The notes under the pieces: generated by a model
Databases searched by the model: none
Told to the model about the DNA's origin: nothing
The model's input: the letters and a program-made list of their open reading frames with translations, nothing else
Program-made: the position numbers and the translations under genes
Shown here: piece by piece, positions 56,113 to 64,000 of the stretch
Position numbering within the stretch: the stretch's first letter is position 1
Layout of the letters: every line of letters begins with the position of its first letter
Source: Nigrospora sphaerica
Lineage: Eukaryota > Ascomycota > Sordariomycetes > Amphisphaeriales > Apiosporaceae
Direction: 5' to 3'
NCBI GenBank assembly: GCA_018287875.1
Contig: JAGVVL010000002.1
Coordinates: forward strand, 4,092,001 to 4,156,000
Length of the DNA stretch: 64,000 bases

Positions 56113-57325
56113 TTAGTGTCCTCCGGTCGTGGGAAGACCCAGGTAGACCTTGAAGGAGTCGTAAATCAACCACTGGAAAGCAGTCAGGGTGCCAATCATG
56201 ACGATGCGAACGGGGAGACCGTTCCATAGGCCCCTGAATCCAATGTTCTGGTAAATCCGGCCCACTGCCGTCATGGCCCCTTCGCCGGGCTTGCGGTCGG
56301 CGTTCAACTTGGATACCATGACGTCGGCGGGATGGGAGACGACGGCACATCCAACACCGGCGATGTATCCACCCAGGAACGAGACACCAGTCTGCTGCAG
56401 CGTGTTGTAGGCCTCCTTGGGTTTGCCGAGCTGCTTGTAAATCCCCTCGACCGCCTTCTCGCTGTGGGAACAAGTTAGCAGTGACGGGGGCACAGGGCAC
56501 CAGGAGAATCGACTTACAAGGTGGCAAACTTGACCATGGTATATGGTATCTGTCGGCCCCACAAGGGGTAGAGGCCTTTGTACAGTCCGGCGATGCCTTC
56601 TTTCTGCGTGACCTTGGTCCAGCCCTCGCTCAGTGTCTTCGCATACGGTGGGTTGGTCGTCTGCATGCGGACTTTGATGGATTCCCAAGGGCACAAGAAA
56701 ATGTCGGCTATGAACTCGGCCGACGCACTCGCACCCAGGTAAACGAGGGTCTTGGGCGCATTCGGGAACAGCTTCTCGCCGTAGTAGTATTTGAACATCT
56801 CATAAGCACCATATTTGCCGGCGCCCTGGAACGAGTAGCCGACGAAAGTAGGTGCCCAGCCGGTGAAGACGCCACGGAGGCCCTCGCCACGGTAGATCTT
56901 GCGAAAGGCATCGGCGTTGGACTTGTAGACGGACGAATCGACTTGGCGACGGCACTTCACGAGGTCGAGCGGTGTCACCGAGGCGTGCTGCGGTAGGCAT
57001 AATCAGTATTTTCCCATCGTGTGACGCCTTCTTTACCCCGAGCGTACTTGTCCGAGGCAGTGGGGTAAAGCACCAGGCGTGACGAAGTATACGACGGGAT
57101 AATGCGAAGAGAGAAAACTCAAGAACAGCGAGGCTCGCTTACAGTGGGACCGCACGCTATAGTCGCCGGTTAGCATTCACGACAAGTTCCCTGCCCGAGG
57201 TGCATCACCGGTTTCGCTCCTGACGTACCGATAATACCGCCCAATGTACAAGCAGCAAAGTAAGAAGGCGAGAACAACTCAATGTTGGACTGCCGCTTTT
57301 GCGGGCTTTTGGCTGCGCTCGACAT
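56113..57325 (-). CDS. Mitochondrial phosphate carrier (Mir1/PiC)
   Basis: Four exons on minus, 57229-57325, 57143-57156 (14 nt), 56518-56987 and 56113-56461; 309 aa. Three mitochondrial-carrier repeats show [14 protein letters not shown] and P-A-D-V-M-V. The micro-exon supplies A-C-G-P-T of the conserved A-C-G-x-T-H motif just before repeat 1, characteristic of phosphate carriers. The spliced K-F-A-T-F-E-K-A-V-E is also family-typical. It imports phosphate with H+ (or against OH-) into the matrix for ATP synthesis. The N-terminus is short, with M-S-S-A-A-K-S. Confidence 0.95.
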
Positions 57326-58883
57326 GATTGCTTAAATATGAACTCTTGTAGTCAGGCGGCCTGCTTCACGGTCAATGGGAAGGGAAAGGGTCTATACAAA
57401 TGGCCGGCGTTGTTGGGAATCCGAAGAGATAAATAAAATCGAAAGTTGTAGGGCCGCTGCTCGTATGCTCCCTCCTTATCTTGCGTACTACCTCTTACAT
57501 ACGTAGTCCGTAGGCGCCAGGTATGAATTGGATCCATTCCCTGGCATGAGCTCCAGCTTGCTGCTCGGCTCCGGGAGATCGCCCGTCACTTTCACCCCAG
57601 TCGGGTCGGGTTGATCTGGACCTGGAGCTACTACCACCAGGCTTGCAGGTGAGTACCTACCGACCTACCTTAGATAACGGTAGTGCTCGGTACCACGGCG
57701 CTGGTACGAATAGACCCCCGGCCGTACGACGTAATCGGTCGCTTCCAGACGGTCGCGCGACAGCCAATCTTCGCGTGCCGACACAGCAGCTGGGAAGCCG
57801 AGCCTGGCGAGCTGGTAGACCGAGGCTCCCGTGGGGCTGCATGGTGAGGTCATTGCCCCTGATGGTAGCCATGCATCGAACTAGAGTAGAGGTACGTACC
57901 TAGGTTTGGCCCAGCGAACAAACCAAAGAAGACACTTCAGAAGGAGGAGAGTCAGATGCGATGTACTTGAACTAGACATCCGGTAATGGCGGCGGACGCG
58001 AAAAGCCGAGATCGCGCGCCCAATACACGATGCTAGGCCGTTTTGTCGGCATGGTAGCCGGATATGGATTCTTGAACACCATCCAAAGCAGCGGAGCCTG
58101 AGATGTGACGGCGAGGACGGATGGGTTGTGGGGCACGTGCGAGTCTCGTTTGCAAATACATGATGTACCGTGAGACGCAGGATGATGACCAGCAGCGTCA
58201 TGAGCCGAGCTGCCGTGCCAAACGATCCAGCCCCGCACAAAAGGTTCCCACGATCCATTGAATCCCTGGAGTCATCCACATGGATGCCAGACGGACGACT
58301 AAACCGGACATCGACCCAGGTACACGGCGACAATACATATATAAAGCCAGAGTAGCATCGGGATATGCCTCTGCCGCGATCCATGGGTGGGCATACGCAC
58401 ATACTACAATTTCAATGGGTACGGATGCGAATGCCTACCCTAAAGACCTCGTGACATAGCCCGGCGAGGGCTGGAATGCCACCCACGAACAATCAGACCT
58501 GCTCGGACGTACGCCATGCTCGGTACATGATTTTTTACGCATCCTGGTGGGCGGGACGGCCATGCGCGCCGGCACAGCCCCAAGCCGTTTCTCCGTCTCT
58601 TGCAGGCCACTCATTGGGGCTCGGCCAAGCGGCCCGCGCATGCTCCAAAGCAGCAGCCAGGTCGCATGCCGTAGTGACAGAGGGAACAGTGGAGGAAAAC
58701 AGGCGGCAGGGAGCTGGAGAAGTGCCACCGAGGCGGGTGCTCAAAGTGTTTCGGTGCTCAGGCGCCACGCGTCCATCCGGGTTGGGCCATGCACGTACGT
58801 CGTGGGGGCGGCTGCTGGATGCGGACGGCCGGCTCCGGGGGAGAGCCCCAGTTTGTCGGTTTCGCAGGCGGCTGGCCGGCTGC
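57326..58883. other. Intergenic region, 1.6 kb
   Basis: Promoter region of the phosphate carrier gene. GTACCTAC at 57653-57660 and GTACCTAGGT at 57896-57905 recur here. The open frames between 58435 and 58883 overlap the next gene antisense and have no recognised domain. Confidence 0.5.
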
Positions 58884-59270
58884 TCAATCCTCCTCGACGA
58901 CCTCCTCGCCGTAGTTCTGCTCCTCCAGGGCTTCCTCGTCGACGGCGCCGGCGGCCTTTCGCTTGTTGCTGCCCTTGGGCGGGGGGCCGCCGGGGCCGTC
59001 CTTCTGTTCGGCCCCTTCGGCGGCGGCGGCGGCCTCGCGCTTCTTATCCTCCTCCATGCGGGCCGTGAGCTCCTCGTTGATGCGGTCGCGGTGCTGCGCG
59101 ACGGCGGCGCGGAGGCGGGCGAGGTAGGCCGGGGCCTCGGTGTCGGCGCGCGGTGGCAGGTCCGTCCGCGCTTCGTAATCACGCGGGAAGTGCGGCGCCC
59201 GCGACCAGCTCTTGAGGGACGCGCGGTCGGGCTCGTGCGCCGCGGCGTCGGGGGTCGTGGGGGATGCCAT
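58884..59270 (-). CDS. Small hypothetical protein with acidic C-terminus
   Basis: Single exon, 128 aa. The N-terminal half has a polar stretch S-W-S-R-A-P-H-F-P-R-D-Y-E-A-R. A charged helix follows (Y-L-A-R-L-R-A-A-V-A-Q-H-R-D-R-I-N-E-E-L), then an Ala/Glu segment, a Gly/Pro/Lys linker, and an acidic end with E-E-V-V-E-E-D. No signal peptide or TM. I recognise no family. The ATG at 59270 has a good context and is the first plausible start after a non-conserved upstream extension. It could be a small nuclear or cytosolic adaptor, but there is no direct support. Confidence 0.55.
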   Translation of the reverse strand: MASPTTPDAAAHEPDRASLKSWSRAPHFPRDYEARTDLPPRADTEAPAYLARLRAAVAQHRDRINEELTARMEEDKKREAAAAAEGAEQKDGPGGPPPKGSNKRKAAGAVDEEALEEQNYGEEVVEED

Positions 59271-59697
59271 GGCGTCTGCAGCGGCCGGGATAGGAATGTG
59301 GCGTGGGTTTGGGCAAAGAGAGCAAAAGCCTGAGTACGAGCTCGGGTTTCTAGGATTTGGTGGCCGATGGCGGGGTGGCGGGGTAGATGGATGGTGTGAC
59401 TGCACCTTTACCTATGTACCTAGGTACCTACGTATGTTATATGTTCTAATTGCGTCGTAGGGAGGGCAGAGAATTCACAAGCCAGCCCGGAGTAGGGCGT
59501 GTACCTACCACCAAACCAGTCATGTTGCGAATACTGTACATGTAAAGGACGTGTGCGAAACCCGACATGCTGCGTTCAACTGCTTCGTTCTTCCCACCAA
59601 GCCTTCCTCGATATCCAACGCATTGGTCCTGCCGGTAGGGGAAAGAGGGAGATGTGCAGGCCGAGTACAAACGACGCGCCTGGTCCGTCTGCTCTCT
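59271..59697. other. Intergenic region, 0.4 kb
   Basis: Holds the palindrome GTACCTAGGTAC at 59416-59427 and GTACCTAC at 59501-59508. It is the promoter side of the small acidic gene and the 3' flank of the methyltransferase gene. Confidence 0.55.
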
Positions 59698-61998
59698 TCA
59701 GTCCAGTTCAATAGCTTCTGCTCGCGAGCTTCCGGCGTCAATGTCGAGGGGCGCGTCGCAGGTCCCCAGCGTCCACTGCGGCGCCGGCTCCTCGTCGCCC
59801 CGATCGAACTGCTGCCAGTCGATGCAGGGAACGCTGATGATGCGAGCACCAGCAGGGCCATCGTTAAGCCCCGCGGGTGCGTTCCCTTCGCCTACCGCGG
59901 TGGCAGCACTGCTCCCCGGCACCGCTTCGTCCCAGTCGTACTCGATGCTCGCCCACTGTTCCGGGGTCAGCACGACCTCGTCCCTGTCGCACGGGTCCCC
60001 CAGCGGCGTCTCTTCCTCCTCGACAGGTTCCGCGCCGTCGGCCCGCTCCAGCCAGGCCCGTATGTGCTTGAATAGGGTGTAGGTGACGATGGGCGGAAAC
60101 ACGTTACCAATCTGCCGCTTCGGGTGGCTCCCAAAGAAGCGGTAGCGCACCGGGAACCCGTTGAGCGTGGCGTACTCACGCTTCGTAAAGTCGCGCTGGC
60201 CTGTCCAGTGCGCGTTGCCGTAGCCTCCGTTGCAGGTGATGGTCCGCGTCAGCGGCGCATGCGGGTTGGTCGGCTTCTGGTTCCGGTCCTTGGCCATGGC
60301 GATGTCGTGCATCGGGTCCGACAGTCGGCGGCTGCGCGGGATCCGCGCCACGGCTTGCAGGACGCTGACGTACGGCTTCGTCACGCCCGGCACCGGCTCC
60401 GCGGCGTGGGTGTAGGCCGGGAAGGGGGGCAGAGCCTCGCCCGGGCAGGAGCCGATGACGAGGAGGCGGTTCCGGACCGACGGCAGGCCGAAATTAATGA
60501 AGTTGACGATGCGCCAGCGCACCGAGTAGCCGTGCCGGGTGAAGCCCTGAACGAGCGCGTTGAAGTAGTACTCGAAGCGTGGGTGCAGGATGCCGTACGT
60601 CTGCTCGAGCGTGAAGACGCGCGGCTTGAGCAGGCCGAGCAGTTTGTGGCAGGCGAACAAGGCGGCGACGTTGGCCTCGTCGTTGACGCCCGGCACCGTG
60701 TGCGCCGGCGACCAGAACTGGCAGGGCGGCGAAAGGTGTAGCACGTCCACGCGGCAGCTTACCGGCGTCTCAGCCAGGAACCGGAAGACGTCGACCTCCC
60801 GGAGCTCGGTGCCCGTGAAGTGATGGCGATATGTCTCGCACGCGTCCTTGGAGTGATCGCAGGCCAGTTTCACATGCAATCCCGCGGCCCGCGCCCCGTA
60901 CGAGACACCGCCCGCGCCGCAGAACATGTCTGCTAGAGAGTACCGTTGTCCAGGCTGCTTTCTTCCCCGCGAACCTCGGCCGGTCATCTCGTCGTCGGCC
61001 ACGCGGTCGGCCGCCTCGTCGAGGGCCATGGGAAGCACTATGTCGCGGTTTTCTCTGATGTCGTAAGAACCCCCCGGTACCTTTCCACCCCTCCACTCGT
61101 GTAAAAGGTGGCTGTCGGCTTTCTTGAACCGCCGCTTCGATGGAACTTCATCGTAACTGATGCGCGCCATGATGAACTCCTGTGGTACCGCGTTGGCCCG
61201 ACGCCGGCTCGCCGCATCTTTGTAAACCAGCCGGTACTTCCAGCGGCACGTCAGTGTTGCTTCTGCCTCGATCCGCTCGACCGTATCGTAATTCTCCTCG
61301 AACCTCCAGTCTGGAAATATGGTGTTCGTGTAATGGAACTTGCGCACGCTGACCACTTGGCTCAGGGGCACCTCCACGGCAGCCTGAAGATCATCGTCCC
61401 GGTCGTCGTTGGCGTCGACCTGCAGGATGCGACAGAGTTCGTTGCGGAACCGGGGGAGTTTTCCACGGAGGTGCCTGGTGCGCGTGAAGGCGAGACCGCG
61501 AACCATGGCTCCATCGGGGCCTTTGAAGACGTCCTTGACCTGGAGGAAGGAGGCACGCCATAGCTCCGAAATGGGCTGGATTTCGACGAGGCTCTCCCGC
61601 TTCGGAACGACATGGCCCTCGTATTCCTCCACGTCGTGACCGATGTGGGACTGCGGAAGAATGGGCGGGTTCCTGAGGACCTCGGGACGTTCTGGCTTCC
61701 GAGCACGACTTTTTTGCCGTCGGGCAGCTGCCCCCGCGTCGTCTCTGGTCAGGTCAACCACCTCCGCTTCGGTGAGGTCGATCACTTCAGCAATGCCCGA
61801 GCGCATCGCTGCCTCGGCCATCTCCTCGTCGTAAAAGTCTTTGGATTCCAGCGATGATGTGCCATCGCCATCTCCCCCGAGGGCCGGGCCAGGACCAGAA
61901 CTTGTGGCGCCCCTATCGAGGACACTCTGTTCTATGGATGCCTGCTCAGGACTAAGATCGTTCTCTTCCTCCAACTCGATGCTCTTGTTGCTCATCAT
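59698..61998 (-). CDS. rid: C5-cytosine DNA methyltransferase homolog, RID/Masc1 family
   Basis: Single exon, 766 aa. The N-terminus has two SUMO-interaction-like motifs (V-I-D-L-T at 72-76, V-V-D-L-T at 80-84). A BAH-like region covers about 145-320. The catalytic part has motif I D-M-F-C-G-A-G-G (from 357), motif IV S-P-P-C-Q-F-W-S-P-A-H-T (Cys426), motif VI T-L-E-Q-T (465-467) in place of the usual E-N-V, motif VIII S-V-R-N-R (509-511), and motif X near G-N-V-F-P-P. E-Q-T and W-S-P-A-H-T are the RID/Masc1 signature. In Neurospora, RID is needed for repeat-induced point mutation, and Masc1 for methylation induced premeiotically. It acts in the nucleus of sexual tissue. A second ATG directly follows the first. 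Confidence 0.93.
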   Translation of the reverse strand: MMSNKSIELEEENDLSPEQASIEQSVLDRGATSSGPGPALGGDGDGTSSLESKDFYDEEMAEAAMRSGIAEVIDLTEAEVVDLTRDDAGAAARRQKSRARKPERPEVLRNPPILPQSHIGHDVEEYEGHVVPKRESLVEIQPISELWRASFLQVKDVFKGPDGAMVRGLAFTRTRHLRGKLPRFRNELCRILQVDANDDRDDDLQAAVEVPLSQVVSVRKFHYTNTIFPDWRFEENYDTVERIEAEATLTCRWKYRLVYKDAASRRRANAVPQEFIMARISYDEVPSKRRFKKADSHLLHEWRGGKVPGGSYDIRENRDIVLPMALDEAADRVADDEMTGRGSRGRKQPGQRYSLADMFCGAGGVSYGARAAGLHVKLACDHSKDACETYRHHFTGTELREVDVFRFLAETPVSCRVDVLHLSPPCQFWSPAHTVPGVNDEANVAALFACHKLLGLLKPRVFTLEQTYGILHPRFEYYFNALVQGFTRHGYSVRWRIVNFINFGLPSVRNRLLVIGSCPGEALPPFPAYTHAAEPVPGVTKPYVSVLQAVARIPRSRRLSDPMHDIAMAKDRNQKPTNPHAPLTRTITCNGGYGNAHWTGQRDFTKREYATLNGFPVRYRFFGSHPKRQIGNVFPPIVTYTLFKHIRAWLERADGAEPVEEEETPLGDPCDRDEVVLTPEQWASIEYDWDEAVPGSSAATAVGEGNAPAGLNDGPAGARIISVPCIDWQQFDRGDEEPAPQWTLGTCDAPLDIDAGSSRAEAIELD

Positions 61999-63808
61999 GC
62001 CAGTTGGAGATGCAGACCTTGCCAGATAGGTGCGACTTGGCTCGGGTGCGCATGACAGTGTTCAAGTTCACCTCGCTTTTGTATCTGGCCCAGTGACGAA
62101 GCTCTTCAAATAGCAGCAATAAACAGAAGAGCGTATTGTAGACATGCTACTGGTTCTTTCTGACTGCCTGCAGAGGCAGGCCGCCTGTTGAGTGCGGTAT
62201 GTGCAAACAAAGGAATGCATTGGTGTTGCATCTGCCGTCCTTTTCACGGCATCGGACAACTCGCACAGGCGCGATCCAACTAATTGGCTTTCACCAGGTG
62301 GTGGTGAATGGATAAAAAGAGTACTGTCAGGGGTAAACGAGCGTGTGGCTTTGCCGGCTCCTTTGCATCCACGATACTAGCGTGCAGTAAACGCAACCTT
62401 CCTTCATGAAGCGTTCCACTTGGTTGTTCATTGGTGAACATGAAGCTAGAGTGTTTTTATGCAGCAGAGACGACGGAACTGCAGTTTGCCGCATAGCAAA
62501 CTGTTGTGGGTGATTTGATACTTTGTCGTGCGTTGTACCTACATTACTTGGAATGGGAAGTTGTGAAGCATACAACATTGGCCGTTGACACAATTACCAG
62601 GTCACACGTGTACATGTACCTGACACAACTTGCTGCTGTAAGAAGCCAGAATCTCGGGGTGTTGGATTCTAGTAGAAATCTGATGGGAGATGAAAGATAG
62701 CCATTTCCTTTTACTGATTATGCCGCAGAACAATTCAAATACCACGGGTGGAGTGAGGTGTCTAAGAGGGTTCAGGGTTTCAGACAGTATATATAGCATA
62801 TACACCAACACGGAAGTGGACAATCGGTACTAGTAAGTCCTTGTCAACGGTGCCCAGAATACTAGGGGAAGTAGTTCGGTTCACCATATACATTGGGTTT
62901 GGGGGATGCCAGGGTGGGACTCTGTCATGGCGGCCAGCGGCCAGCGCGCCACATTGCCATGCCTTATCTACTTTCTCGTATTTCGAGTCTCATGAAGTAC
63001 TTGCGAATAAGGGCATGGGAGAGGAGGGCCAAGCAGCAGCAGGAGAAGCGCATAGGCCTTGGCCTACACGGCACGAGAACAAGCAACTTCACATTCCGCA
63101 TCGGGCTTTGCCGACCGAACCCCACTAGAGCCCGTGAACATCATAACCAGCGTCATGACCTCCGAGACGGGGCGGATAGCGAGGCTAAGCTTGGCCAGCT
63201 CTCACCCGGGAAGGTGGTTTTTTTTCTACGGAGTATGCGCGTCCGTATCTGGCTTTGCTTGTCGGTGCAGACTGAGGCGTTGACGATAAGAAGCTTGGCA
63301 ACCCACCTGGGGTAGGATAGACAGGGGCTGAACAGGGGGTTAGCCCCGGAGATGGACCTTTGCAGGGTAGTTGGTGTCCCAACGCTACGCCGTATGCAGC
63401 AGGCCGGCAGTCCTGCATCTGCGGCCACGGCATCGCTGTCTTGGCAATGCAATAACCTGATCAAGCCTCGTGGTTACCTGGGTAGACGATAGAGCCCTTC
63501 GCCGTCGTCGTACCGTCCCGCGCATCTGCGGCCTGCGACCCGCGTGCCCCTTCCCCCCTGGTAGGACCAAACGAAGGAGGGTCCCCGAAGCCACCTTCCG
63601 ATACCAAGTAGCACCAGGTTCCCCACGCGCATCAACATCCTCCCAAAGCTTCCTTGCCTTTTCGTGCCCCTACTATGTAAGCGTACCTATATATATCGGG
63701 GGCAAGCGTTCCTCGGAGGAGGAGAAGAGCAGACGTGCTTGCTCTCGCTGCCCGTCCCGTCCTTCTTCGTCTAGCCCGTGCCCGCTCGCCCAGCCAACCT
63801 TCGTCATC
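61999..63808. other. Intergenic region, 1.8 kb, divergent promoters
   Basis: No gene supported. It lies between the rid-like gene and the aminopeptidase gene, which are divergent. Segments near 62400-62860 are AT-richer than their surroundings. GTACCTAC occurs at 62535-62542. Confidence 0.5.
63687..63696 (+). promoter_or_regulatory. TATA-like box of the aminopeptidase gene
   Basis: TATATATA-type sequence about 115 bp upstream of the ATG at 63809, on the correct strand, followed by a C/T-rich leader as in many fungal genes. Confidence 0.5.
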
Positions 63809-64000
63809 ATGGTCAAGCCCCTCGCTTTTGGAGCCGTGGCGCTCCACGCCTCTGTTGCCCTCGCAGCCGTGACCTCGCCCTCTCTGCCGACGCAGCAGAA
63901 TGGCGATCTCCGGCTCGTCAAGACGGCCGAGAACGACGCCGGTGTCTGGATGACCGAGGAGGAGAAGTTCAACCAGCTCATCTCCAAGCACATCAACTTT
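63809..64000 (+). CDS. Secreted leucine aminopeptidase (M28, Lap1-like), N-terminal part
   Basis: The first 64 codons of a gene that runs off the window. Residues 1 to about 20 are a signal peptide (M-V-K-P-L-A-F-G-A-V-A-L...A-L-A-A). The start of a propeptide follows with R-L-V-K-T-A-E-N-D-A-G-V-W-M-T-E-E-E-K, matching the prosegment of fungal extracellular leucine aminopeptidase 1 type zinc enzymes. Those release N-terminal residues from peptides outside the cell. The catalytic domain is beyond the window, so the assignment rests on the prosegment. Confidence 0.72.
   Translation, partial: MVKPLAFGAVALHASVALAAVTSPSLPTQQNGDLRLVKTAENDAGVWMTEEEKFNQLISKHINF

Noticed and set aside
60124..60741. 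205-codon plus-strand frame
   Set aside because: Antisense of the catalytic part of the RID-like gene.

Overview
The window is nuclear DNA of a filamentous ascomycete. The evidence is short GT-AG introns (mostly 49-80 bp), GC-rich coding sequence, a fungal highly reducing polyketide synthase, and a RID-type DNA methyltransferase of the kind linked to repeat-induced point mutation. A sordariomycete is likely, and Chaetomiaceae or relatives are possible, but I cannot fix the species.

Layout: (1) 1-9.5 kb has the 3' end of a sugar transporter facing a second complete sugar transporter, then a Dal5-type anion:cation symporter and a TMEM69/DUF3429-like mitochondrial membrane protein with a Lys/Glu tail. 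(2) 11.2-20.9 kb is one giant gene for the lipid-transfer protein Vps13. (3) 21.4-29.1 kb, convergent with vps13, is a five-exon highly reducing PKS (KS-AT-DH-degenerate MT-degenerate ER-KR-ACP). Its flanks hold no P450, regulator or release enzyme. (4) 29.1-40.5 kb is gene-poor and holds only a flavohemoprotein and a seven-TM protein of unknown function. (5) 40.5-46.6 kb holds Ntr1/TFIP11 (spliceosome disassembly), GINS subunit Psf3 and mitochondrial Mn-SOD. (6) 47.7-50.8 kb holds a coiled-coil repeat protein, a tRNA-Leu(UAA) gene and an epoxide-hydrolase-like alpha/beta hydrolase. (7) 51.6-64 kb holds Vps39/Vam6, the mitochondrial phosphate carrier, a small acidic unknown protein, the RID-type methyltransferase, and the 5' end of a secreted M28 leucine aminopeptidase.

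Most genes are independent housekeeping or accessory loci rather than an operon-like cluster. A loose theme is organelle contact and mitochondrial function: Vps13, Vps39, phosphate carrier, Mn-SOD and the TMEM69-like protein.

The most striking observation is the tRNA-Leu(UAA) gene at 49000-49152, minus strand. It carries a canonical 13-nt intron after position 37. It also carries a 59-nt insertion in the T-loop that looks exactly like a spliceosomal intron (GTAAGT donor, TACTAAC branch site, CAG acceptor). Removing both restores a perfect cloverleaf. The T-loop insertion also splits the B-box promoter. I know of no described nuclear tRNA of this architecture, but I could not search.
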